Assembly (NCBI GenBank): GCA_030680835.1
Contig: JAUXUD010000062.1
Span: forward strand, 124,001 to 188,000
DNA from: Bacteroidota bacterium
GTDB lineage: Bacteria; Bacteroidota; Bacteroidia; UKL13-3
DNA: 64,000 nucleotides
Reading direction: 5' to 3'
Of the stretch, positions 44,859-53,631 are shown piece by piece. The first letter of the stretch is position 1; each line of letters begins with the position of its first letter. A model generated the notes under the pieces. The model did no database searches and was not told the DNA's origin. It saw nothing but the letters and a program-made list of their open reading frames with translations. The translations under genes and the position numbers were made by a program.

Positions 44859-46118
44859 TTACTTTCCCCTGATTATAACCACCGGATCAACCTTACTTGC
44901 CTTGCGGGCTGGAAAATAACCTGCGAAATACGTGGTAAGCAACGAAAAAATACTGCCAATCAAATAAAACTTTATATTGTAATTGATCGGATAAGTTTTA
45001 ATGGTTGGCAATGCCGTTGTATTAAACGGAACCTGATCTATTAATGCCGACAAACCAAACCCAAACACCAGACCCAGCAAACCTCCAAAAATTCCAATGC
45101 TTAGTGCAATAAAAATAAAAATCCGGTTCACATCCCTTCCCGAAAAACCGGTGGCTTTTAGTATTGCAATGGAATCCAGTTTTTGATAAATCATCATGTT
45201 TAAAATATTATAGATTCCAAAACCGGCAACAATCAATAAAGTAATTCCCACTGCATACGAAATTAAAGTCCGGATAAAAGTACCGGTTTCAAATTGTGAA
45301 TTGGCGGTCTTGATGTCAATGGCTTCCACCTCAAATAATTCCTTATATTCTTTGGCCATCTGAGGTGCCAGTAAAATGTTTTTTAGTTTTATCTGCAGGT
45401 CGGTAATATAGTTATTCGATTCGCCCAATAATTTTTGGGTAGTATTTAAGGAGGCATAACTTTGTACCTTGTCGATATCCGAAATCCCCGATTGAAAATA
45501 ACCCACCACCTTTAAAGGCATGCGTTCCCCTTTGCTGGTTATAACCTGAATAACATCGCCAATTTTGGCCATCATTTTTTCGGCAGCACCTTTGCCCAAA
45601 ATGATGCTGTTGGGCGTGTTTTTCAAGGCAATATAATTGCCGGATGTTACGTAATCTTTAAAGTAATAATATCTGTTTTCAGCCTCTACATCAATTCCAT
45701 TTATTACCCCGGTTAAATCAACAGCACCTACAGTATAAAAAACCTGGGTGGTAATTTTGGGTGCAATACCCAATACCCGATCATCTTTTTTCAGGGCATT
45801 TATAATGGCACCAATATTGTGAATCTGAAGGAGCTCATTTTTGGGTTTAATAGAGCTTATAAAATTATAGTGATCCTTGTATTGAACCGAGCCCTCAATA
45901 GGTTGCCGGGTAGAAGGCAGAATCTCATTATACAAACGGATATGGGGCGTACGGTTTAATATCAGGTTATCGAGCATATCATTTAAGCCCGACATAAAAC
46001 TCAGCAACGCAATAAACATGGTAATGCTAAAGGTTACTCCTATGGCTGCCACCAGGGTTTGTTTCCAGTTTGCCAACAGCAATGAACGGGCGATATTTGC
46101 AATCAGTTTATACTTCAT
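44859..46118 (-). CDS. ABC transporter permease (MacB/LolCE-FtsX family)
   Basis: 419 residues with one N-terminal and three C-terminal membrane helices flanking a large periplasmic domain, the MacB/LolC layout. N-terminal IARSLLLANWKQTLVAAIGVTFSITMFIALLSFMSGL; C-terminal FtsX region (RTLISYAVGITLLIVAGFGIYNILNMMIYQKLDSIAILKATGFSGRDV) and the final DPVVIIRGK. Probably exports a lipid, peptide or drug with the adaptor and ATPase beside it. The start overlaps the adaptor gene by 4 nt (ATGA). Confidence 0.92.
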   Translation of the reverse strand: MKYKLIANIARSLLLANWKQTLVAAIGVTFSITMFIALLSFMSGLNDMLDNLILNRTPHIRLYNEILPSTRQPIEGSVQYKDHYNFISSIKPKNELLQIHNIGAIINALKKDDRVLGIAPKITTQVFYTVGAVDLTGVINGIDVEAENRYYYFKDYVTSGNYIALKNTPNSIILGKGAAEKMMAKIGDVIQVITSKGERMPLKVVGYFQSGISDIDKVQSYASLNTTQKLLGESNNYITDLQIKLKNILLAPQMAKEYKELFEVEAIDIKTANSQFETGTFIRTLISYAVGITLLIVAGFGIYNILNMMIYQKLDSIAILKATGFSGRDVNRIFIFIALSIGIFGGLLGLVFGFGLSALIDQVPFNTTALPTIKTYPINYNIKFYLIGSIFSLLTTYFAGYFPARKASKVDPVVIIRGK

Positions 46119-47200
46119 TCTACCGGCAATATCAGTTCATCTGCTGCAGTAATTCCCGAAACGATTTCAATTTTCTGATAATCTTTCAAGCCGGTTTTTA
46201 CAACAACCTTTTCTCCATTACTTTTCATTACCATCGAATCGTTTATCAGGTATATTCTGGGTATTAACAAGGCATTATTTTTTGTTTGCAAAACAATATT
46301 GGCTTCTATGGTTGTATTCGGATAAAGCACGGCAGGAGGCCTTGTAAACGCTGCTTCTACCAGAAAGGTTTTGCTTCGTTCATTCATGTATGGTGTAATG
46401 CGGGTAATTGTTGCTTCAAATACTTTTCCTTTATAACTGTCGAGCGTAACCAAAACGTTTAAGCCGGATTTGATCCGTGTAATATCATACTCATCAACCT
46501 GCATTTCCAAAATAAAATTGGAGCCATCACCAATCACAGCCAGCGGGGTTTGTATACCCACCAAATCTCCTTTTGATTTGTGAATGCGGTAAACAATTCC
46601 GTCAATTTCACTCTTTAAGGTATAATCCCTTTCCAGTTTGCCCGATATCAGCAGGTTTTTTCTGGATTGTGATGCGGTAAAATCCAACTGGCGTTTTAAA
46701 TCATTGAATTTTATTATTGCAGAATAATAATTGGTTTTGGAGTTTTGGTAAGCGAGTTCACGTTGATCCAACTCCACTTCGGTACCCACCTGTTGTTGCC
46801 ATAAAGCCTTTTGTTTAAAGTATAAAGCCGAATCATTTTTCATTTTATTAAGGGCAAGCTCAATTATAAGCCGGGCTTCATTGAGCTTGCCCTGATTGGC
46901 ATTAATATCTGAAAAATCAGCAGCAAGTTCTGCATTCTCCTTGTTTAAACGCTGCAACTCGTTCGCAATCGATAAAATAGGTGTACCCTTTTTAACAGAA
47001 TCGCCTTCCCTTAAAAAAACAGTTTCAATAATTCCGTTAACCGTTGCGAAAGCCTGGTATTGATTTTTGCTCTTTACAATCCCCGAGGCATAAATGGATT
47101 CGGTAATGGGTTGAACCGAAGGTTTTATTTTTTCGACATTACTTTTGCAGGAAACAAAAAACAAAACGAAAACGAAAATGATAATTGGTTTGATGGTCAT
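46115..47200 (-). CDS. Periplasmic adaptor (HlyD/MacA-like) lipoprotein
   Basis: 361 residues. Lipoprotein signal MTIKPIIIFVFVLFFVSC (Cys18). A split biotinyl-lipoyl domain flanks a coiled-coil hairpin (LNKENAELAADFSDINANQGKLNEARLIIELALNKMKND...), followed by a beta-barrel domain (QVDEYDITRIKSGLNVLVTLDSY) and a membrane-proximal domain. It bridges the inner membrane permease to an outer membrane channel, which is not encoded nearby. First gene of the export operon, with TAGATTTG 7 nt before the ATG. Confidence 0.92.
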   Translation of the reverse strand: MTIKPIIIFVFVLFFVSCKSNVEKIKPSVQPITESIYASGIVKSKNQYQAFATVNGIIETVFLREGDSVKKGTPILSIANELQRLNKENAELAADFSDINANQGKLNEARLIIELALNKMKNDSALYFKQKALWQQQVGTEVELDQRELAYQNSKTNYYSAIIKFNDLKRQLDFTASQSRKNLLISGKLERDYTLKSEIDGIVYRIHKSKGDLVGIQTPLAVIGDGSNFILEMQVDEYDITRIKSGLNVLVTLDSYKGKVFEATITRITPYMNERSKTFLVEAAFTRPPAVLYPNTTIEANIVLQTKNNALLIPRIYLINDSMVMKSNGEKVVVKTGLKDYQKIEIVSGITAADELILPVE

Positions 47201-47207
47201 AACCCGG

Positions 47208-47215
47208 CAAATCTA
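47208..47215 (-). promoter_or_regulatory. Export operon promoter -7 element TAGATTTG
   Basis: TAnnTTTG match with TTG about 20 nt upstream on the minus strand; 7 nt from the start codon of the adaptor gene. Confidence 0.58.
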
Positions 47216-47249
47216 TTCATAAAAATGAACCTACACAATGAGCCCGTTA

Positions 47250-47280
47250 TTTGTTATTAAAACAAACTTGCCTAACTTCG
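47250..47280 (+). promoter_or_regulatory. Promoter TTTG-N19-TAACTTCG
   Basis: TTTG at 47250-47253 and TAACTTCG at 47273-47280 with ideal 19-nt spacing. It drives the T9SS hydrolase gene at 47300, divergently from the export operon. The -7 element is a C variant of TAnnTTTG; the same variant appears before thiL. Confidence 0.55.
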
Positions 47281-47299
47281 TATTTACCAAAAGTATAGA

Positions 47300-48517
47300 A
47301 TGAACAAGAAGATTTTACTATTAACCATCACTGTTTTAATGAGCATGTGTGCTTTTGCCCAACGCTACTACTCAAAAGTGTTCGACAGTGTGATGGTTGA
47401 TTCATGGATTCAATACGGTTTTAATTTCGATTGTAATGGCGACAGTACGAATTTGTTTCTGGATATTTACAAACCCTGGGGAGATACCGCTATCAATGTA
47501 CCTCTGGTAGTTTTGGCGCATGGTGGCTCTTTTATTCAGGGTAACCGGTCGAGTACGGATATGATTGCACTTTGCAAAGAGTTAGCCAAAAGAGGGTATA
47601 CAGTATGTACCATTGACTATCGTCTTAAAATTAATTTAACAAGCGGCAATACCTTAAGCAAAGAGTTTTCGCAGGCCGTATGGAGAGCTACCCAAGACCT
47701 GAGAGCAGCGATCAGATATTTCAGAAAAAGTATCGCTACAGGAAATGTTTATCACCTCGATTCAAATAATATTTTTACCGGCGGAGTTTCATCGGGAGGA
47801 ATTATGGGCCTGCATTTGGCATTTTTAGACACTTACAGCGAGTTTAACACCATTGGACTGGATACTGCAGTGATTGGCGACATTGAAGGCAAAAGCGGCA
47901 ATCCCGGGTATAGCTGGCGGGTTAAAGGTGTGATTAGTTTATCAGGTGCTTTGGGCAATACTTCATGGATCAATAATAATAAAAATATGAGCCTGTGTTT
48001 TATGCATGGTGATAATGATCAAACGGTTCCATATAAGTCGGCATACTATAAATTGTTCGGACAAAATGTTGCATTCCTGCAAGGCGGATTTAGCATGGAC
48101 AGTGCAGCCACCAAACAAAATATGAATACCCGCCTATACACCTTTAATGGAGCCGATCATGTGCCTTTTGTGGGCAACGCAGCATATATGGACACCACGG
48201 TAAAATACATTGCTGGTTATTTGTATAAACAGGTAACAGGTTTAACGCCCGATGCAATAGCGGAAGTGGCAGCTGATAAAGAGCGATTCCAATTGTTTCC
48301 CAATCCCGCAACAAACAGCGTAACGATAAATTTCGGAACGGTTAATTACCGAGATTTAAAGGTTGAATTCATGGATATGACCGGTAAAGTTTTGTTTGGT
48401 AAATTAGCAGATGAAAATGCAATGCAGATAAGTATCGAAAATTTAAATCCGGGAATTTATTTGGTTCGTGTGAGCAATCAAACGCAATCCACTTTTCAAC
48501 GCTTAGTGATTCACTAA
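47300..48517 (+). CDS. Secreted alpha/beta hydrolase with T9SS sorting domain
   Basis: 405 residues. Signal peptide MNKKILLLTITVLMSMCAFAQ. Alpha/beta hydrolase fold of the carboxylesterase/acetyl-xylan-esterase-like type: oxyanion HGGSF (about 74-78), nucleophile elbow GVSSGG (about 158-163) and the final catalytic His in GADHVPF. The C-terminal 80 residues (FQLFPNPATNSVTINFG ... NPGIYLVRVSNQ ... RLVIH) form a type A T9SS sorting domain. Probably a surface esterase; the substrate is unknown. Translationally coupled to the Rieske gene by a TAATG overlap. Confidence 0.9.
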   Translation: MNKKILLLTITVLMSMCAFAQRYYSKVFDSVMVDSWIQYGFNFDCNGDSTNLFLDIYKPWGDTAINVPLVVLAHGGSFIQGNRSSTDMIALCKELAKRGYTVCTIDYRLKINLTSGNTLSKEFSQAVWRATQDLRAAIRYFRKSIATGNVYHLDSNNIFTGGVSSGGIMGLHLAFLDTYSEFNTIGLDTAVIGDIEGKSGNPGYSWRVKGVISLSGALGNTSWINNNKNMSLCFMHGDNDQTVPYKSAYYKLFGQNVAFLQGGFSMDSAATKQNMNTRLYTFNGADHVPFVGNAAYMDTTVKYIAGYLYKQVTGLTPDAIAEVAADKERFQLFPNPATNSVTINFGTVNYRDLKVEFMDMTGKVLFGKLADENAMQISIENLNPGIYLVRVSNQTQSTFQRLVIH

Positions 48518-48885
48518 TGCCCTTAAAATTTCACAAGGTTTACGACTTCAAAAAAGATGGAGCCGAGCCTCAGGCAATCAATACCATTCGTACGCTAAAC
48601 ATTGAAGGAACTTATATCACATTCATACATATTTCGGAGGGTTATTTTGCCATGGCCGATAAATGTCCACATGCCGGAGGCCGCCTGGGCCAGGGCAAGT
48701 GCACACCCGAAGGCCGCGTTATGTGTCCGGTTCACCGATACCAATACGATATAAAAACGGGCAAAGGCCTACCCCAGCAAGGCGATTATGTAGATACGTT
48801 TCCAACCGAAACCAGAAGCGACGGAATTTATGTGGGATTGAAGACCAAGTGGTGGAAAGTATTCGACCCCGATGGGGTCGCATGA
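48517..48885 (+). CDS. Rieske [2Fe-2S] ferredoxin-like protein
   Basis: 122 residues, no signal peptide, so cytoplasmic. The Rieske motif is complete: Cys50-x-His52 (CPHAGG) and Cys70-x2-His73 (CPVHRYQYD), C-x-H-x17-C-x2-H. The fold resembles NirD-type or dioxygenase-ferredoxin single-domain proteins. The ATG overlaps the stop of the upstream T9SS hydrolase, although one product is exported and the other is not; the redox partner is not evident. The last residues (FDPDGVA) and the TGA stop lie in the left arm of the CGACCCCGATGGGGTCG repeat, so the C-terminus has been replaced by repeat-encoded residues. Confidence 0.88.
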   Translation: MPLKFHKVYDFKKDGAEPQAINTIRTLNIEGTYITFIHISEGYFAMADKCPHAGGRLGQGKCTPEGRVMCPVHRYQYDIKTGKGLPQQGDYVDTFPTETRSDGIYVGLKTKWWKVFDPDGVA

Positions 48886-48935
48886 TTATAGCGTGCGGCA
48901 TATGTCTATAATCATGCGACCCCATCGGGGTCGAA
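48862..48935. repeat. Inverted repeat CGACCCCGATGGGGTCG, copy B
   Basis: Perfect 30-nt arms (48862-48891 and 48906-48935) with a 14-nt loop. The first 19 bases of the arm equal those of copy A; the inner part differs (CATGATTATAG here, TAGGTTTATAG in copy A). The left arm supplies the end of the Rieske gene. Confidence 0.88.
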
Positions 48936-49204
48936 CCTTGTTTCAGAATAAGCTATGCGAATATGTGTTTCAGAACGAGAATATTTGTTTTTAATTGAGA
49001 TATATCTGCAAGTTGAAATAGTCTTTTACCACAGAGGAACAGGAGTTAAAACACACGGAGGAAGATGAGTTTGTGTTGTACGAATGTTTTCGTTTTATAG
49101 GATGTTTTTCAGCATTTATTTGCGGGGTATTTTACCCAATCATTTTTAAAAACCAATTTTATTCTTAACATTGAACAAAGCTTCTACCTTTAAAATGTAA
49201 GAAT
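48886..49204. other. Intergenic region after the Rieske gene
   Basis: 319 nt. It contains most of repeat copy B, a fragment of a CACAGAGG/GGAGGAAG-type repeat (about 49027-49070) and a near-consensus TACCTTTA at 49185-49192 that may be the promoter of the SBBP gene. No gene seen. Confidence 0.6.
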
Positions 49205-51967
49205 ATGAAAAAAACAATACTATTATTTGCTGCAATTTTATTTTACACTTTTTCATACGCCGGAAGTATCTCCAAACCAAAATCTGCGCAATATGGTTTC
49301 ATCGAAAACAAGGGACAAATTATTGACCAAAACAATCAACCCAACAAAGAGGTTTTGTATTTATACAGTTCAAACGGTTTGCAAGTGCAGTTAAGAAAAG
49401 GCGGCTTCAGCTATGAGATGATAAAAGCTGCTTCTGGCTCCTGGCCTCTGGGTTCTGGCATTACACAACAAAATCCAAAAGATAAATTCCAAGAACCCAA
49501 AACAGATACTATTTACACTCACAGAATAGATATTTCATTTTTGAACGCAAACACAAATTCAAACATCACAGCCTTCGATCCCGCTAAAGATTATCTAAAT
49601 TATTATACCACCGGTACCCATGTTTCCGATGTGCCTGTTGAGCAAGCGGGTGTAACCCATGTACAGCATTATAAAAAAGTACTATACCAAAACATTTACC
49701 CAAATATAGATATAGAGTTTGTATTAAATGATGGAAAGCAAAAGGGTGCGTTTAAATATAATTTCATCATTCATCCGGGCGGCAATATCAATGATATTAA
49801 ACTAAAGTTTGATGGGGCAAACAATACTTCATTAACTGATGATGGAAACATATTAATTGAAACTGTTAATGGCAATATTGAGGAAAGTATTCCGTCGAGT
49901 TATCAAATAAATGAAATAAGTAAACAACAAAGTGTATTAGTAGCTTATACCAGGTTAAGTGAAAATACTTATGGCTTCAATGCAAAGAATATCAACCCAA
50001 ATTTAATTTTAGTGGTTGATCCAATGGGATGGGCTACCTATTGTGGAAGTAATGGAGGCAGTGATGCAGGGAATAGTGTTGCAACAGATTGGCTTGGAAA
50101 TGTATATATAACGGGGAATACCTATTCTACCTCAAATATTGCAACAACCGGAACACATCAAACAAGTTTGAATAGTAGTGTTGACGCTTTTGTTGTTAAG
50201 TTTAATTCAGATGGTGTGCTACAATGGGGCACCTATTATGGGGGTTCATGGCAGGAGGATGGTTTAGGAATCAACATTGACACAAACTTAAACATTTTAA
50301 TATGCGGTACCACATACTCTAGTACCGGAATTGCAACAAGCGGTGCTCATCAAACCACTTTTGGTGGCGGCACGGGGGATGCTTTCATTGCAAAATTTGG
50401 GCCTTTTGGAACCTTGTATTGGGCAACTTACTATGGAGGAAGTTTGTCTGATTATGCATGGAGTATAACAAGTGATAAGCCCTATGGTTATGTTATGGTA
50501 GCTGGAAATACTTATTCAACCAGTGGTATTTCTACTTCAGGGGCTTTTCAAACTATCAAGAGTGGTTCAGAGGATGCCTTTATCGTAAAATTTGATCCTT
50601 ATGGAGTAATTGTTTGGGGAACATATTTTGGAGGGAGTAGCCCTGATCGTGGATATAGCATAGCGACCGATTCATACGGGAATGTTATCGCTGCAGGTTA
50701 TACGGGATCTGCAACAGGAATAGCAAGCACAGGAGCTTACCAAACCACTATTGGAAGTAATCCTGATGGATTTATTGTAAAGTTTAACTCGTCTGGTTTC
50801 AGACTATGGTCAACCTATGTTGGAGGTAATGGAGGTGATTATTTGTATGGTTTGACTTCAAATACTAGTGGAGATATTTTCATAACAGGATATACTGGAT
50901 CAACTTCAGGTATCTCTACTTCAGGGGCGTTTCAGACAACACTAACTGGAACTGGATCTGACGCATTCATTGTTAAATTCAACGCCTCCGGGGCCCGTCT
51001 GTGGGGTACTTATTATGGGGGAAATCTGGGAGACTATGCAAATGGAATTGCTATAGATGTATTAGGAAATGTATATATAACAGGTTACACTTTTTCTACA
51101 TCCGGTATTGTTACATCCGGGGCATACAAGACTATATATGGTGGAGGTACAAATGATGCATTTGTCGCAAAATTTAATTCAACCGGAACATCTCGCCTTT
51201 GGGGCACCTATTTTGGCGGAAGTGGTGATGATATTGCTTATGGAATAGCGAGAGGCGTGCTTGGAAATGTTTTTATCGTCGGTAAAACTGCTTCAACTTC
51301 TAATATTGCAACAACAGGATCATATCAAACCACCTATGGAGGTGGGGCGTATGATATTTTTCTTGCATCATTTACCCCAAGCGGCGCCTTACCCGTAAAA
51401 TTAATTTCATTTGATGCCAAAGCCATCAAAGAAAACGAAGCTATAAAAGTTAAATGCAACTGGAGCACAGCATCCGAAATAAACAATAATAATTTTACCA
51501 TTGAACGCAGCAATGATTTGGAAAACTTTGAAGATATTGGCATTGTTAAAGGTGCCGGAAATAGTGTGAATACCCATTATTATGAGTTTACAGATCAAAC
51601 TCCTTTTGGTTCGGCAACAATACCTGTTAAACCCAAAACCCTGTTCTACCGCCTGCGCCAAACCGATTTTGATGGAACAAATACTTTGAGTGAAATAAAA
51701 GCAGTTGAATTTGGAGACCTGGCTAATGACCAAATAAAATTGGTTTACGACAAAGAGCAATCTGTTTTACAAATCAATTCAGCATCGGCTCAAAAAATCG
51801 CCATCCAATTATATAGTTTAAGTGGCTCATTGCTGGCCTCATTCACCGAAAATATCAAAGAAGGAAGCCATATGATACCCATTCAGGCAAATGTTGCAGC
51901 CGGGTTTTATTTGTTAAAAACCCAGGTTGGAGATGAGGTTCAGTATTTTAAGGTTTGGATGAAATAA
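49205..51967 (+). CDS. T9SS-secreted SBBP-repeat protein
   Basis: 920 residues. Signal peptide MKKTILLFAAILFYTFSYAG. The N-terminal domain (25-270, FIENKGQIIDQNNQ ... SYEMIKA ... DPMGWATYCGS) is the conserved module preceding SBBP beta-propeller repeats. Seven or eight repeats of about 60 residues follow (280-720), each with G-T-Y-Y-G-G-S, D-x-x-G-N-V-Y-I-x-G and D-A-F-I-V-K-F. The last part (LPVKLISFDAKAIKENEAIKVKCNWSTASEINNNNFTIERS ... AAGFYLLKTQVGDEVQYFKVW) is a fibronectin-like domain plus type A T9SS tail. Surface-exposed adhesin or structural protein; no catalytic motif. Confidence 0.9.
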   Translation: MKKTILLFAAILFYTFSYAGSISKPKSAQYGFIENKGQIIDQNNQPNKEVLYLYSSNGLQVQLRKGGFSYEMIKAASGSWPLGSGITQQNPKDKFQEPKTDTIYTHRIDISFLNANTNSNITAFDPAKDYLNYYTTGTHVSDVPVEQAGVTHVQHYKKVLYQNIYPNIDIEFVLNDGKQKGAFKYNFIIHPGGNINDIKLKFDGANNTSLTDDGNILIETVNGNIEESIPSSYQINEISKQQSVLVAYTRLSENTYGFNAKNINPNLILVVDPMGWATYCGSNGGSDAGNSVATDWLGNVYITGNTYSTSNIATTGTHQTSLNSSVDAFVVKFNSDGVLQWGTYYGGSWQEDGLGINIDTNLNILICGTTYSSTGIATSGAHQTTFGGGTGDAFIAKFGPFGTLYWATYYGGSLSDYAWSITSDKPYGYVMVAGNTYSTSGISTSGAFQTIKSGSEDAFIVKFDPYGVIVWGTYFGGSSPDRGYSIATDSYGNVIAAGYTGSATGIASTGAYQTTIGSNPDGFIVKFNSSGFRLWSTYVGGNGGDYLYGLTSNTSGDIFITGYTGSTSGISTSGAFQTTLTGTGSDAFIVKFNASGARLWGTYYGGNLGDYANGIAIDVLGNVYITGYTFSTSGIVTSGAYKTIYGGGTNDAFVAKFNSTGTSRLWGTYFGGSGDDIAYGIARGVLGNVFIVGKTASTSNIATTGSYQTTYGGGAYDIFLASFTPSGALPVKLISFDAKAIKENEAIKVKCNWSTASEINNNNFTIERSNDLENFEDIGIVKGAGNSVNTHYYEFTDQTPFGSATIPVKPKTLFYRLRQTDFDGTNTLSEIKAVEFGDLANDQIKLVYDKEQSVLQINSASAQKIAIQLYSLSGSLLASFTENIKEGSHMIPIQANVAAGFYLLKTQVGDEVQYFKVWMK

Positions 51968-52022
51968 AGAAACAGAGCGGAGAAACAGAGCGTTAAGACA
52001 ACAATTAATTCATACCTTTTCA

Positions 52023-52238
52023 TCAAGTGAAAACTACTTCCTGAATTTCATAATCTTTACCGGCAAAGTTTTTTAAGGTTTCCTCTCTTTGAACCTCCAG
52101 ATAAAGTGTTAAAGCATCAAGAACGTTTTCGCGAAGTTCATCTATTGTTTTACCCTGCGATATCACAGACGGAATTTCTTCCAGTTGTCCTACCAACCAA
52201 TTATTTTCGCCTTTTTCAACAATCATATTGAATTTCAT
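52023..52238 (-). CDS. Orphan HicB-like protein
   Basis: 71 residues. KFNMIVEKGENNWLVGQLEEIPSVISQGKTIDELRENVLDALTLYLE has the partial RNase H-like fold of HicB/UPF0150 antitoxins. No HicA-like partner lies within 2 kb on either side, so it is an orphan. The preceding region holds repeat DNA, so a partner may have been lost. Start fits a near-consensus TAATTTTA element just upstream. Confidence 0.8.
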   Translation of the reverse strand: MKFNMIVEKGENNWLVGQLEEIPSVISQGKTIDELRENVLDALTLYLEVQREETLKNFAGKDYEIQEVVFT

Positions 52239-52834
52239 TTCATTTAAAATTATTATAAACGAATTTAACGATTTTTTGTATAATTATTATTATTTTTTCA
52301 ATATCCACCTGCAAACAAAGGTCAATGCACCCCTATATAGAAAACAGGAGGTTTGGATGAGCGTAGTAATTTTTATCCAAATTCACATAGTGTATGCCCT
52401 GAAAGGGCGATAATCATCAGCACGTTTATTCTAAAAAATAAATGAACCTATACAACGATGGGTATGGTCATTCTAAAAAATAAATGAACCTATACAACGA
52501 TGGGTACGGTCATTCTAAAAAATAAATGAACCTATACAACGTTGGGTACGGTCATTCTAAAAAATAAATGGACCTATACAACGATGGGTACGGTCATTCT
52601 AAAAAATAAATGAACCTATACAACGATGGGTACGGTCATTCTAAAAAATAAATGAACCTATACAACGTTGGGTACGGTCATTCTAAAAAATAAATGAACC
52701 TTGTGTACTCCCGGGGAGGATTGATTTTATTGAAAATGAGCGTAGAAACAGAGCGTAGAAACAGGATTTTTAGCACTGTTTCAGCGCACTGTTTCTGTTT
52801 CTATGCTTCTTTCCCCTATCTCATAGTCAACCAT
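52239..52834. other. 596-nt repeat-rich region
   Basis: It contains a small palindrome (GCCCT-GAA-AGGGC at 52396-52408), the 42-bp tandem array (52428-52702) and AGAAACAG/CTGTTTCT words that form an imperfect inverted repeat (about 52738-52805). No convincing gene; open frames here run over repeat DNA. Confidence 0.7.
52428..52702. repeat. 42-bp tandem repeat, six full units plus partials
   Basis: Unit starts at 52441, 52483, 52525, 52567, 52609, 52651 and a partial at 52693; exact 42-bp period. On the plus strand each full unit is a complete frame ATG...TAA of 13 codons (MNLYNDGYGHSKK), with the TAA directly abutting the next ATG. Units 3 and 6 share an A-to-T change (D to V), consistent with a 126-bp duplication of units 1-3. 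No spacers, so not CRISPR. Confidence 0.92.
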
Positions 52835-53470
52835 TTAACCCACAATCTTCACCAGCATCTTCAAACATTCCGCATTCACTTCATGCTTGCCTTCAAAGCT
52901 GTAAAAGGGAGTACTTGAGCCAAACAAGAGTTTCATGGCTTCAACCTTTTCAATCGCAATAATGCTGTCGTTATCTCCAATTAAATAGGCTTTGGGCAAG
53001 ACTTTTATTTTATCAGGCAAATGCACGTGCATCTCATTGGCAATATCGCCTGCAATCATCAGATAAAAATCTATTTTATGTTGTGTGTACTGCGCCCAGC
53101 GACTCGATGTGGCAACACCCTGCGAAAACCCAAGGAGCACAATTTTTGCCTTTGGATATTTTTGCAATTGCAGGTGTTCATACAAACCATCGAGGTAATT
53201 GACATAATCTTTTATCTCCGATTCGCGCTCCAAACTGGTCATCCAGTTTGCCACAGGTGTTCCCCCAAAACCTCTACTGTAAAACCGGTTTAATCCTTCG
53301 GGTGCAATTACAAAATAATTTTCGGGCAAACTGCTAAATGTTTCTATAAAATGTTCAGCGGTTTGGGCATAACCATGTATCGCTATAATAATGGTTTCGG
53401 TTTGATCCGACAACATATTATGGGTAAAATACCTGGCTGTTTTTTTGGTTTCAAAATAATGTTTATCCAT
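52835..53470 (-). CDS. Alpha/beta hydrolase (carboxylesterase/phospholipase type)
   Basis: 211 residues, cytoplasmic. HGYAQTAEHF gives the oxyanion loop, GFSQGVATSSRW the nucleophile elbow (Ser about 118), Asp in LIGDNDSI and His in EGKHEVN complete the triad. Related to the YpfH/EstB-type short esterases. Substrate unknown. Flanked by repeat DNA on both sides; no promoter element recognised other than a weak TCAATTTG about 25 nt upstream. Confidence 0.85.
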   Translation of the reverse strand: MDKHYFETKKTARYFTHNMLSDQTETIIIAIHGYAQTAEHFIETFSSLPENYFVIAPEGLNRFYSRGFGGTPVANWMTSLERESEIKDYVNYLDGLYEHLQLQKYPKAKIVLLGFSQGVATSSRWAQYTQHKIDFYLMIAGDIANEMHVHLPDKIKVLPKAYLIGDNDSIIAIEKVEAMKLLFGSSTPFYSFEGKHEVNAECLKMLVKIVG

Positions 53471-53536
53471 TGTAGTTTCCCAAATTGAACCGAATTTGTT
53501 TCATGATGTGAAAATGTCGCACTCGCATCAATCTAT

Positions 53537-53562
53537 AATCATACCACCCCTTCGGGGTTTAA
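53537..53562. repeat. Short palindrome ACCCC-TTC-GGGGT
   Basis: Arms at 53546-53550 and 53554-53558, preceded by ATAATCAT as in the other small repeats of this window. Intergenic. Confidence 0.55.
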
Positions 53563-53631
53563 ATAAAAGCCTGCAATTTAATACGATGCTTTTGGGTTGT
53601 ATGTTTTTATTGATAATATTCTTCTTCTGTA

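Noticed and set aside
52428..52702. CRISPR array
   Set aside because: The 42-bp units follow one another without spacers and no cas genes are present.
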